Positions 43,874 through 52,632 of a stretch of DNA of 64,000 bases are shown piece after piece. Under the pieces are notes generated by a model, which was not told where the DNA came from, ran no database searches, and worked only from the letters and a program-made list of their open reading frames with translations. The stretch comes from Streptomyces sporangiiformans (GTDB lineage Bacteria > Actinomycetota > Actinomycetes > Streptomycetales > Streptomycetaceae). The DNA lies in assembly GCF_005768555.2 (NCBI RefSeq), contig NZ_VCHX02000163.1, positions 21,120 to 85,119 on the forward strand, given 5' to 3'. Positions within the stretch are counted from its first letter, which is position 1; every line of letters starts with the position of its first letter. The position numbers were made by a program, and so were the translations under genes.

Positions 43874-45319
43874 CTATTCCGCGTAGTAGGTCGCGTCCTG
43901 CCGGTCGAGGGTGGTGCTGACCGACTGGACGTAGAGCAGGTTGTCGAAGTGGCGGATGTAACGGCCGGGGTAGTTGAGCGATTCGAAGGAGACGCCGGAA
44001 GCGGAGTCCGCCAGGCCCGCCCGCTGGTTGAACGACGCGTCGTTCTTGAAGGTGGTCGTGCCGTCGTTCTTCTCCACCCACACCTCGAAGTTCTTGTGGC
44101 GCAGGTAGTAGCCGGGGAAGTTCGCCGATTCGAGGGAGACGGTGCCGCTGCCGGCGAGGCCGGTGACGACGCGGAACTGGGAGTCGGCGAGGTTGGTGAC
44201 GTTCGCCTCGACCTTCGCCCGGAACTCCCAGTGACGGATGTAGCGGTCGGGGAAATTGAACGAGGAGAAGCGGACCGGGGTCACGCCGTCGGAGACGGGG
44301 ATGCCGAAGTTGGGCGTGCCGTCGGCGTTCCAGTACAGCTTCTGGTACCGGGTGCGGCGGTTGGGGTCGTTGAGCGGGTCGCCGCTGATGTCCTTGTAGT
44401 TGCGGTCGTGGTAGACGAGGATGTCCGACTTGCCGTCCTCGGACGTGGTGAAGGTGTTGTGGCCCGGGCCGTACTGACCGGTCGCGGCGTTGCTCTTGAA
44501 GACCGGGTTCGGGTTCTTCGTCCAGGACGCCGGGTTCATCAGGTCGGCGGTAGCGTTGGCTGTCAGCAGTCCGAGGCAGTAGTTGGCGTCGGTGGCGGAG
44601 GCCGAGAAGGTCATGAAGACCTTGCCTCCGCGCTGGATGACGGCCGGGCCCTCGTTGACGGTGGCACCGACCTTTTCCCAGGCGTTGGTGGGCCGCGAGA
44701 TCATGGCGGGAGCGCCGCTGATGGTCCACGGGCTGGACATCTTGGCGAGGTAGATGTTGGTGCCGGCGCCGACGGCCGGGTCGTTCTGCGCCCAGCTGAG
44801 GTAGCGGGTGCCGCCCACGACGAACGTCGTCGCGTCGAGCGAGAAGGTGTCCAGCGGCAGGGAGATGCGGCCCTTCTCGGTCCAGGTGCCGGTGAGCGGG
44901 TTGGCGGAGCTGGACTCCAGGACGTACGGCCGGATCCTCCACTTGTCGTTGGACCAGCCGGCGGTGAAGTAGACGTACCACTTGCCGTTGATGAAGTGGA
45001 TCTCCGGGGCCCAGATGTGGGCACCCATCTCACCGCTGGCGTGCTTGGTCCAGATCGTGGTCTCGGGGGCGGTCGACAGTCCCTGGAGGGTGGTGGCCCG
45101 GCGCATCACGATCTTGTCGTAGGCGGGCACGGTGGCGGTGAAGTAGTAGTAGCCGTCGGTGTGCTTGTAGATGTGCGGGTCGGCGCGCTGTGTGGCGATC
45201 GGGTTGGTGAAGGTCACGGCGGGCGAGGCGGGGGCGGCGGCGTGGGCGGGGGTGCCGGTCGTCAGCAGTGCCAGCGCGGCGAGGACCGCCGTCAGCACGC
45301 GGCTGATGAGACGTCTCAT
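43874..45319 (-). CDS. secreted GH43 alpha-L-arabinofuranosidase with AbfB (CBM42) domain
   Basis: The protein has 481 residues. Residues 1-27 are a signal peptide (ends AHA). The five-bladed propeller follows: D47 in ADPHIYK is the likely catalytic base, WAPEIHFINGKWYVYF is a GH43 hallmark, and the Glu in VNEGPAV is the likely acid. The last about 140 residues are an AbfB domain with FPDRYIRH, FPGYYLRH and YPGRYIRH repeats, which binds arabinose side chains. The layout matches Streptomyces exo-1,5-alpha-arabinofuranosidases of subfamily 26 type. It lies 29 bases after the second GH43 gene and is presumably co-transcribed. Confidence 0.9.
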   Translation of the reverse strand: MRRLISRVLTAVLAALALLTTGTPAHAAAPASPAVTFTNPIATQRADPHIYKHTDGYYYFTATVPAYDKIVMRRATTLQGLSTAPETTIWTKHASGEMGAHIWAPEIHFINGKWYVYFTAGWSNDKWRIRPYVLESSSANPLTGTWTEKGRISLPLDTFSLDATTFVVGGTRYLSWAQNDPAVGAGTNIYLAKMSSPWTISGAPAMISRPTNAWEKVGATVNEGPAVIQRGGKVFMTFSASATDANYCLGLLTANATADLMNPASWTKNPNPVFKSNAATGQYGPGHNTFTTSEDGKSDILVYHDRNYKDISGDPLNDPNRRTRYQKLYWNADGTPNFGIPVSDGVTPVRFSSFNFPDRYIRHWEFRAKVEANVTNLADSQFRVVTGLAGSGTVSLESANFPGYYLRHKNFEVWVEKNDGTTTFKNDASFNQRAGLADSASGVSFESLNYPGRYIRHFDNLLYVQSVSTTLDRQDATYYAE

Positions 45320-45348
45320 GGTGTCGGGTTCTCCTGGTGGGGGCGGGA

Positions 45349-46836
45349 TCAGGTGGTGGGCTTGAGCTGCCACTGCTGGCAGTTGTTGTTCAGCCAGGTC
45401 CACTGGCGTACGTCGGTGCCGTTGGCGGTGCCGCAGTTGGCGACGTCGGCGACCTTGCCGGTGGACTCGTTGACGATCCGCACGTAGTCACCGGTGGCGG
45501 TGTGGACCAGGCGGTACTTCTGGCAGTTGTTGTTCAGCCAGGACCACTGGGCGATGTCGGTGCCGTCGGCAGCGGAACAGTTCGCGGTGTCCATGACCTT
45601 TCCGGTGGCCACGTTCACCAGCCGGCTGGTGTCGTTGCCCTGGTCCTCGATGCGCCACTTCTGGTTGGCGCCGCCGGTGCAGCTCCACTGGAAGATGTTG
45701 GTGCCGTCGGCCGTGTTGCCGCCCTCGACGTCCAGGCACTTGCCGCTGTTGCGGTTCACCAGCGTGTACGCCGTGGGCGTGGCCGCCGTCTCGCCGTCCG
45801 GGCCGGGCAGGGAGGTGCCGAGCGCGACCGGGGCGCCGAAGTTCGGCGTACCGTCGGCGTTCCAGGTGAACTTCTGGGCGCGGGTGGTGCGGCCGTTGCC
45901 GCAGCCGCCGTTCGTGCTGTTGTTGGCGTGGTAGACGATCCAGTTCTCGGTGCCGTCCGGCGAGGTGAAGAACCCGTTGTGGCCGGGGCCGTAGACACCC
46001 GCCGCGTCGTTGCGCTGGAAGACGGGGGTGGACTTCTTCGTCCAGGACGACGCCTGCAGCGGATCGCTTCCGGTCAACTCCAGCTGGCCCAGCTTGTAGT
46101 CAGGGGTCTGACAGGAGCTGGCGGAGAAGGTGAGGAACGTCCTGCCGTTGCGGTACAGCGGCTCGGGGCCCTCGTTGACCGCGCCGCCCGAGGTCTCCCA
46201 GCTCGCGGTGGGGCTGGAGATGATGGTGAAGGTCGTGCTCGCCAGCGTGTACGGGTTGCTCAACGGCGCGATGACCAGGCTCTGCTTGCTGCCGTTGATG
46301 AAGCCGCTGCCCAGCAGGTACAGCTTGTTGTCGTGCTTGAGCACGCTGGCGTCGATGAGCCAGCCGCCGGGGCTGAGGTTGGAGCCGCTGAGCTGGTTCT
46401 TGTAGGTGTACGGGCCCATGGGGTCCGAGCCGGCGCTCTCCAGGACGTGGGTGCGCTGGGAGTCGCAGCAGGCGACCCCGGACTGCCCGGCGGAGTAGTA
46501 CAGGTACCACTTGCCGTTGAGGAAGTGCAGCTCCGGCGCCCAGATGTTGGTGTTCCGGGTGGGCGTGGTGTCGCTCCAGACCTGGACGCTTGCGGCCGTG
46601 GAAAGACCGGCCAGAGTCGGCGACTTACGCATGGTCAGCACGCCGGTGAAGGTCGTGGTGATCAGGTAGTAGTTGCCGTTGTAGTACTCCAGCCAGGGAT
46701 CGGCGCCCTTCTGCGACTTGACCGGGTTGGTATACGGCCGCCCGTCCGCCGCGGCAGCGGGCTGCGTGGTGACGAGTGACGCGAGCAGGGCCAGCAGTGC
46801 TGCCCCCAGGGCGAACCAATGGCGTGTGCGGAACAC
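45349..46836 (-). CDS. secreted GH43 arabinan-type glycosidase with ricin-type lectin (CBM13)
   Basis: The protein has 495 residues from GTG 46836, which has GGAAGGG upstream; ATG 46860 is in frame but lacks a site. A signal peptide of about 30 residues ends AAAA. The GH43 propeller has KGADPWLEYYNGNYY (base), WAPELHFLNGKWYLYY and NEGPEPLY (acid). About residues 355-495 are a ricin-B trefoil with repeats ending QKWRIED, QKYRLVH and QQWQLKP. The catalytic part is a paralogue of the downstream GH43. It would cut arabinan or arabinoxylan outside the cell. The promoter-operator at 46882-46937 is upstream. Confidence 0.9.
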   Translation of the reverse strand: MFRTRHWFALGAALLALLASLVTTQPAAAADGRPYTNPVKSQKGADPWLEYYNGNYYLITTTFTGVLTMRKSPTLAGLSTAASVQVWSDTTPTRNTNIWAPELHFLNGKWYLYYSAGQSGVACCDSQRTHVLESAGSDPMGPYTYKNQLSGSNLSPGGWLIDASVLKHDNKLYLLGSGFINGSKQSLVIAPLSNPYTLASTTFTIISSPTASWETSGGAVNEGPEPLYRNGRTFLTFSASSCQTPDYKLGQLELTGSDPLQASSWTKKSTPVFQRNDAAGVYGPGHNGFFTSPDGTENWIVYHANNSTNGGCGNGRTTRAQKFTWNADGTPNFGAPVALGTSLPGPDGETAATPTAYTLVNRNSGKCLDVEGGNTADGTNIFQWSCTGGANQKWRIEDQGNDTSRLVNVATGKVMDTANCSAADGTDIAQWSWLNNNCQKYRLVHTATGDYVRIVNESTGKVADVANCGTANGTDVRQWTWLNNNCQQWQLKPTT

Positions 46837-46881
46837 GGGAGTCCCTTCCGGCGGCAGCATGTTCGACCATGTCCGAAATGA

Positions 46882-46937
46882 CGAACACTGTGCGTAACTT
46901 CGACCGAAAGGTAGAGGTGAGGTGTGAGGGGCGTCAA
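46882..46937 (-). promoter_or_regulatory. GH43 operon promoter with downstream operator
   Basis: On the minus strand, TTGACG (46937-46932), an 18-base spacer and TACCTT (46913-46908) form a promoter. The near-palindrome CGAACACTGTGCG (46882-46894) follows the predicted start site. A very similar arrangement occurs at 56680-56734. Confidence 0.65.
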
Positions 46938-47135
46938 TGGACGTGCGGTATTTGGTTGCGACCAGTTTTCCGGCGGGTGACGGGCATCCGGCCCTCGGAT
47001 CCCCGCTCCACCGGGTCCGGCGCGGGACCGGGCCCGCCGCACCGGCTCACTTTTCTGTTATCGCCCGTGGGCCGTCGCGTCTCCTGTGCGTACTCGTACG
47101 CATCGGAACGCCCCCCAGACCTGAGGACCGAGCAC

Positions 47136-48626
47136 GTGAGAGCACAGATCAGCCGCCGGAGCATGATGAAGATCGCCGGTACGGCCGCGGGCGCGGCCGC
47201 CGTCGGCGCCACCGTCACCGCTGCCCCCGCGTCAGCGGCGGGCGCGGCCTTCGCGCACCCCGGACTGCTGCACACCAAGGCCGACCTGGACCGCATGGCG
47301 GCCAAGGTGAAGGCGGGCACGGCCCCGTACGAGGCGGGCTTCGCCAGACTGACCGCCAACAGGCACTCCCAGACCAACTGGACGGCCAATCCACAGGCGA
47401 CGGTCTACCGGGGTGCGGGCTCGCCCCAGAACTACGCCACCCTCTACAACGACATCCACGCCGCCTATCAGAACGCGCTGCGCTGGCATGTCACGGGCGA
47501 CACCGCGCACGCGGACACCGCCGTCGCCATCTGCAACGCCTGGTCGGCGAAGCTGACCAGCCTCCAAGGCTCCGCCGACCGGTTCCTCGCGGCGGGTCTC
47601 TACGGCTACCAGTTCGCCAACGCGGCCGAACTCGTCCGCGACCACGACGACTTCGACCTGGCGCGGTTCCAGAAGATGATGCGAGACGTCTTCGCTCCGC
47701 TCAGCGAGGACTTCCTCAAGAACCACAACGGCGCCGTTGTCTCCAACTACTGGGCCAACTGGGACCTGACGGCCATGGCCTGCGTCCTCGCCGTCGGCAT
47801 CCTGTGCGACGACCGTGCCAAGGTCGACACCGCGGTCTCGTACTTCAAGCACGGCGACGGCATGGGCTCGATCAAGAACGCCATCCCCGTCGTGCACTCC
47901 GACGGGCTCGCCGAGTGGGTGGAGGCCGGCCGTGACCAGGGCCACGCCCTGCTGGGCGTCGGCCTGATGGGCACGTTCTGCGAGATGGCCTGGAACCAGG
48001 GCATCGACCTGTACGGCTACGACGACAGCCGCTTCTTCAAGGGCGCCCAGTACGTGGCGAAGTGGAGCCTGGGCGGGGACGTGCCGTACACGGCCAACAC
48101 CCGCAAGAAGGGCGCGATCAACGGCTGGTCGGGCACGGAGACCGCGAGCGACGCAGCCGGCGTGGACCCGAACATGGTCCGGCCCATCTGGGCCATGATC
48201 GCCAACCACTACACCAAGCGGAAGGGCCTGTCCGCGTCGTACCTGACCCGGATAGCGGCCAAGGCCGCTCCGGAGGGCGGCGGCGGCGACTACGGCCCCA
48301 ACAGCGGCGGCTACGACCAACTCGGCTTCGGCACCCTGGCCTACACCCGCGACCGGTCCGCGAAGCCGGAGGACGCGGCCTCCCCCGCGGCCTCGGCGGC
48401 GTCCGGCTCCGACGCGGACACCGCGTCGGGCTCCGACTCCGGCTCTGGCGCAGCGTCCGCGCAGCAGTCGCCCTCCCCCACCCCGCAGGGCGGCAGGGAC
48501 GGCGACCTGGCCGCCACCGGCTCCTCGGACGTCCCCGCCTGGACCGCCGCCACCGGCATCACCGCCCTCGCGGGCGGCCTGCTCCTGCTACGCCGCCGCG
48601 GGCGCGCGGGGCGCGACGCGCAGTGA
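47136..48626 (+). CDS. alginate-lyase-like polysaccharide lyase, Tat-exported and sortase-anchored
   Basis: The protein has 496 residues. The N-terminus has SRRSMMKIAGTAAGAA, a twin-arginine signal. The mature alpha-helical toroid fits the alginate lyase-type family (HPGLLHTKADLDRM at the start, NNHGAVVSNYWANWDL-like core with N and W, and later WVEAGRDQGH and NGWSGTETA). After about residue 410 a Ser/Asp/Pro-rich spacer leads to LAATG (about 458-462), a hydrophobic helix and RRRGR. That is a LAxTG-type cell-wall sorting signal used by Streptomyces sortase E. GTG 47136 has GAGGA upstream. It diverges from the GH43 operon. Confidence 0.82.
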   Translation: MRAQISRRSMMKIAGTAAGAAAVGATVTAAPASAAGAAFAHPGLLHTKADLDRMAAKVKAGTAPYEAGFARLTANRHSQTNWTANPQATVYRGAGSPQNYATLYNDIHAAYQNALRWHVTGDTAHADTAVAICNAWSAKLTSLQGSADRFLAAGLYGYQFANAAELVRDHDDFDLARFQKMMRDVFAPLSEDFLKNHNGAVVSNYWANWDLTAMACVLAVGILCDDRAKVDTAVSYFKHGDGMGSIKNAIPVVHSDGLAEWVEAGRDQGHALLGVGLMGTFCEMAWNQGIDLYGYDDSRFFKGAQYVAKWSLGGDVPYTANTRKKGAINGWSGTETASDAAGVDPNMVRPIWAMIANHYTKRKGLSASYLTRIAAKAAPEGGGGDYGPNSGGYDQLGFGTLAYTRDRSAKPEDAASPAASAASGSDADTASGSDSGSGAASAQQSPSPTPQGGRDGDLAATGSSDVPAWTAATGITALAGGLLLLRRRGRAGRDAQ

Positions 48627-48754
48627 GCGAACCGGGGCCCGGTCCGGCGGGGGAAGTGCGGACCAGGCCTCGAGTCCGTCTCGTACGCCAGGCGCCGGGG
48701 CCGGACGTGTCGTACGTCAGGCGTCGGCGCCACGGCGCCCCACCTCGGCTAGGG

Positions 48755-49111
48755 TCACGATCCCGGAGGAGCGTCGAGCGCGGCCTCACCGTGGCCGAGC
48801 GCGCCGAGCGCGAGGTCGTACACCGTGGCGTCGACGTAGGTCTCGGCCACGTCGACGCCGACGATGCGGCCGCGGTCGGGATCGATGGTCAGCCGCTCCT
48901 GCGGCCGTCCCCCGGTGTTGCGCTCCACCGCGGTGATGTGCAGTACGCCTCCGGACAGGAACTCGGTGACCAGGGTCGCCACGGTCGCCGGACTGAGTCC
49001 GGTGTGCCGGGCGAGTTCCTGGCGGGTGGACGTCCCGAGTTCGAGTAGAGCGTGCAGAACCTCGAAACGGTTTTCGCTGCGAAGATCACGGGCCGTGTGC
49101 CGCGCCACCAT
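48755..49111 (-). pseudogene. truncated ROK-family repressor
   Basis: Only 118 residues remain of a protein normally near 400. The N-terminal winged HTH is intact (RFEVLHALLELGTSTRQELARHTGLSPATVATLV), followed by the first strand of the ROK kinase-like domain (IVGVDVAETYVDATV). The frame then ends, and downstream DNA shows no ROK sequence in any frame. The sugar-binding and dimer parts are missing, so sensing is probably lost. It starts 6 bases after the GH35 stop and is the last gene of the sugar-uptake operon it would have controlled. Confidence 0.75.
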
Positions 49112-49117
49112 TCTCCT

Positions 49118-51697
49118 TCAGCCGTCAGGAGACTCCAGCCGCAGCGTACGGAGCTCCGGACTGCCCGGCCCGGCGGTGCCCCGCAACAGCAGGGTCAATC
49201 CGGACCATCCCGCTGGGATCCAGAGGACGTTGGCATCTCCGCCCGAGAAGGCCGGTCGGTCGCCGACCCAGACACGGCCCACGCACTCCCCGGCGGCCCA
49301 TCCGGTCACCCGGAGCTGTGATCCGTCCAGTCGCACCAGGAAGCCGTCGTCGGACGGGGGCAGATCGAGGTCGATCCACGTCTCCTCTCCCGGTTCCAAG
49401 GCCAGCGGCAGCTGGACGTCCCGCGTAGGGCCGGCCTCGACGGCGAAGCCGGTCAGCAGGTCGTCGTCCTGTACGGCGCACGACCAGTCCGTCACTGGTT
49501 CAAGAGTGAGCAACTCGGCACGGAGGCCGCCGCCACTGGGGTGGTGCGGCATCGTGACCGAGATCTGATGCGTTCCGGCGGGCAGCAGGATCCAGGGGTC
49601 CTCGGCGTGGACGGTGCGCGGCTCGCCGTTGTCCACGCTCACGCGCACCGGCTCGACCACGCCCAGCACGTGCAGCGCCGACGCGGTGGCCGACCGGATC
49701 TCGCGCGTGTAGGTGACGGGGAGGCCGACGCGGGTGCTGCTCCACCCGCCGAGTCCGCGCAGGGGCGCCGGCCCGCCCGCCCAGTGGCCGTGCACCGACC
49801 ACAGGGCCGACACGTCCGCGACGTCCCGGACCGTCCACAGCGTGCCAAGTCCGCGCAGTGCGCCGAGGCGGAGTGCCGGCAGGCGCGCGTCGTCGAAGTT
49901 CGCATGCCCCCAGATCTCCACGAAGGCCTCGACGGCGACGCGGCCGGTCGCCTCGTGGACGTCGATCCGCTGTGCAGCACCGAATCCGGCGATCGTGGGA
50001 TGCACCCGTCCGGCGATCGACAGGTCGACGATGTCCGCCGCGCCGACCAGCAGCAGTTCGTCGACACCCGTCAGATCCGCCGTGGTCCGGTAGGTTCCGC
50101 GCCCCCGGTACACGCCGAGCGACTCCAGCGTCGGCGGCAGCTCGTGGGTGCCCGCCGGCTCCTCGGGAGCGACGGCCGGTCGTTGCCGCACATCCCGTAC
50201 GGCGGTGGGCGGCGTCGTGCTCGGCCGGGGCGGCACGTCGGTCAGGTGCACCGTGCCGTCGCGGTCAGTCGCTCGCAGGCGTGCGGCGTCCGTCGGCGCC
50301 AGCGCGACAAGCGTCAGTCCCTCGGCGGCCGTCCGCTCGGGCGTGCCGACCGCCGGCGCCGGGATCTCGACCCGGGTTCCGCCCAGTACGACGGTGACCG
50401 GCACCTCGGAGGAGAACGTCAGTACGCCGTCCGACGCCCCCACCAGGTCCGCGGACGCCAGAGTGAGCGTCGCGTCGCAACCCCAGGACGGCAGCGGTAC
50501 GTCCACCAGCATCAGCGGACACGAGTCCGGAGCGACGGCGACCGACACGCCCCTCACGACCGCCCTGCCCGGTGCCGTACCGAGATGCGGTACGGCGATG
50601 AGCTGGCCGCCTTCGTCGAGGTCCAGAGCCGACGGTGACGAACTGGTCGGGAAGTCGGCGGTGACCTGCACGCGGGGCAGGGCCGAGGTGGCGAGCGCCA
50701 GTCTCGGTCCCAGGGTGTCGATCACGCGCGCCAGCACCTGGCCCTGGGCGAACTCGGGCCGTTCGGCACCGGAGGACGAGACGTAACCGCCGAAGTCGTA
50801 GCCGTGGCTCATGAAGTTGCCGGGGTCGCCCCAGTTCCCCGTGGACGGCGTGTACCCGAAGTTCCAGCCGGACGACTGGAGATAGGGCGCGATCAGCGAG
50901 GCGCCGCTCGCCAGGAGCCGCCGCAGCGTCCGATGGCGCCGGTTCGTCTCGGTGATCAGCAGTGGCAGGTCGCGGTCCGCCAGCAGCTCGGTGTAGCGCC
51001 GTACCTCGGCCTCGATGTCCGGGGAGTCGTCGTCCGGGTAGAAGTTGCACGCCGGTACGACGCCGGGGACGTTCCCGGTGGCTCCTTCGATGTCGCCCTG
51101 CCCGGAGCAGGCGATCAGCGGAACGGTGATGCCGTGACGGGTCGCCTGGTCACGCAGGGCGGTCAGATACCCCGCGCGGTCCTCGCAGTCGAAGAAGTCC
51201 AGCTCGTTCTCCAACTGCACCATGATGACGGGACCGCCCGCCGGGTACTGGCGCTCGGCGAGGAGGGGCAGCACCTGCTCGAACCAGGCGGTGACCCGGT
51301 CGAGGAAGCGCGGTTCGTGCTGACGGACCCTCAACTCCGGGTCGAGGCCCAGCCAGGCCGGCAGCGCGCCGCCGTCCCACTCGGAGCAGATGTACGGGCC
51401 CGGCCGCGCGATGACGTACAGCCCGGTCTCCTGCGCGAGGTCCAGGAAGGCGGCGACGTCGCGTCTGCCCTCGAAGGACCAGCGGCCGGGCGCCGTCTCG
51501 TGGAAGTTCCACGGCAGGTAGACGTCCACGCAGGTGTAGCCCGAGGCCCGTACCTGTTCGAGCCGCGCACGCCACTGCTCCCGCGGAAGGCGGAAGTAGA
51601 ACAGTGACGCGCACAGCACGACGCGCGGACCGTCCTCGGTCCCGATGCCCCGGGCGTCGAGCTGGATACCGCTGTTGAGGACTGTCGGACGACTCAC
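49118..51697 (-). CDS. GH35 beta-galactosidase, cytoplasmic
   Basis: This 859-residue enzyme has no signal peptide. The N-terminal TIM barrel has YTCVDVYLPWNFHE, RPGPYICSEWDGGALPAWL and VQLENELDF near residues 160-168, where the Glu of ENE is the likely acid/base. LLITETNRR near 255 may carry the nucleophile. Beta-sandwich domains fill the C-terminal half. It would hydrolyse terminal galactosides brought in by the linked ABC importer. The GTG start overlaps the permease stop (GTGA). The family in streptomycetes also includes arabinogalactan-active enzymes, which would suit the neighbouring GH43 genes. Confidence 0.85.
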   Translation of the reverse strand: MSRPTVLNSGIQLDARGIGTEDGPRVVLCASLFYFRLPREQWRARLEQVRASGYTCVDVYLPWNFHETAPGRWSFEGRRDVAAFLDLAQETGLYVIARPGPYICSEWDGGALPAWLGLDPELRVRQHEPRFLDRVTAWFEQVLPLLAERQYPAGGPVIMVQLENELDFFDCEDRAGYLTALRDQATRHGITVPLIACSGQGDIEGATGNVPGVVPACNFYPDDDSPDIEAEVRRYTELLADRDLPLLITETNRRHRTLRRLLASGASLIAPYLQSSGWNFGYTPSTGNWGDPGNFMSHGYDFGGYVSSSGAERPEFAQGQVLARVIDTLGPRLALATSALPRVQVTADFPTSSSPSALDLDEGGQLIAVPHLGTAPGRAVVRGVSVAVAPDSCPLMLVDVPLPSWGCDATLTLASADLVGASDGVLTFSSEVPVTVVLGGTRVEIPAPAVGTPERTAAEGLTLVALAPTDAARLRATDRDGTVHLTDVPPRPSTTPPTAVRDVRQRPAVAPEEPAGTHELPPTLESLGVYRGRGTYRTTADLTGVDELLLVGAADIVDLSIAGRVHPTIAGFGAAQRIDVHEATGRVAVEAFVEIWGHANFDDARLPALRLGALRGLGTLWTVRDVADVSALWSVHGHWAGGPAPLRGLGGWSSTRVGLPVTYTREIRSATASALHVLGVVEPVRVSVDNGEPRTVHAEDPWILLPAGTHQISVTMPHHPSGGGLRAELLTLEPVTDWSCAVQDDDLLTGFAVEAGPTRDVQLPLALEPGEETWIDLDLPPSDDGFLVRLDGSQLRVTGWAAGECVGRVWVGDRPAFSGGDANVLWIPAGWSGLTLLLRGTAGPGSPELRTLRLESPDG

Positions 51698-52632
51698 TTG
51701 ACCCCCGCGCTTCCGCCGCTGATGTCCATTTCGTACAGATACCGCTGGCCGAGGTAGTAGACGGCGATCATCGGCAGCGTGAGCAGGATCGAGCCGACCA
51801 TCACCAGGTTCCACGGTGGCGGCTGGCCCGCCACCGCTGTGGTGGTGATGTACTGCACGCCCAGCGCCAGCGGCATCTTCGACTCGTCGTTGAGGTAGAT
51901 CAGCGGCCCCATGAAGTCACCCCAGGTGTACGTCAGGGTGAAGATGCCGATCGCGATCAGCACGGGCCACAGCATCGGGAGCATGATGCGCCGGTAGATG
52001 CCGAAGAATCCGAGCCCGTCCACCATGGCCGCCTCGTCGAGCTGATTCGGCAGGCGGGACACGAACTGGCGTACCAGGAAGACGTTGAACGCGTTCGAGA
52101 AGAAGTTCGGCACGATCAGCGGCAGATAGGTGTTCACCCAGCCCAGGTCCTTGAACAGGATGAACTGCGGAATCATCGTGATCTGCGTCGGAATCATCAT
52201 CGTCGCGATGACGACGAGGAACATCACGTTCTTCCCGGGGGCCCGCAGGCGGGCGAACGCGTAGCCGACCAGACCGCTCGACACCATCTGGCCGATGACC
52301 GAACCGACCGAGATGATCAGCGAGCTCACCAGGAACCGGCCCATCGGCAGATCCGTGCCGAACACCCGGGTGAAGTTCTCCCACTCGAACTCGTGCGGGA
52401 AGATGGTGAACGTGTTGGTGGTCACCGTGTGGTCGCTCGCCAGCGCGATCGAGACTGCGAACACCAACGGGGTCGAGAGAATCGCCGACACGACGATCAG
52501 CATCGCGTAGGTGAACGGCGTCGCTCGGAACACCCGCAGGACGCGGGGCGCATGGCTCGCGCGCCTTTCGTCGTCCTGGCGCTTTTCACCTTGCTGCTGC
52601 TGTGGCGCAGCGGTGGATACCACGGCCGCCAT
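51694..52632 (-). CDS. ABC sugar permease, MalG type
   Basis: The 312-residue carbohydrate-uptake-1 permease has six membrane segments after a roughly 40-residue soluble lead (Gln-rich, then RRASHAPR). The EAA loop is DEAAMVDGLGFFGIYRRIMLPML, the coupling helix to the ATPase. The start overlaps the first permease stop by one base (TGATG). No ATPase is encoded here, so a shared MsiK-type ATPase is likely, as in other Streptomyces sugar importers. Confidence 0.9.
   Translation of the reverse strand: MAAVVSTAAPQQQQGEKRQDDERRASHAPRVLRVFRATPFTYAMLIVVSAILSTPLVFAVSIALASDHTVTTNTFTIFPHEFEWENFTRVFGTDLPMGRFLVSSLIISVGSVIGQMVSSGLVGYAFARLRAPGKNVMFLVVIATMMIPTQITMIPQFILFKDLGWVNTYLPLIVPNFFSNAFNVFLVRQFVSRLPNQLDEAAMVDGLGFFGIYRRIMLPMLWPVLIAIGIFTLTYTWGDFMGPLIYLNDESKMPLALGVQYITTTAVAGQPPPWNLVMVGSILLTLPMIAVYYLGQRYLYEMDISGGSAGVK

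Noticed and set aside
43697..45487. 596-codon plus-strand open frame opposite the GH43 gene
   Set aside because: Gly/Val/Arg-rich shadow sequence with no domain. The minus strand encodes a full GH43-AbfB enzyme with signal peptide.
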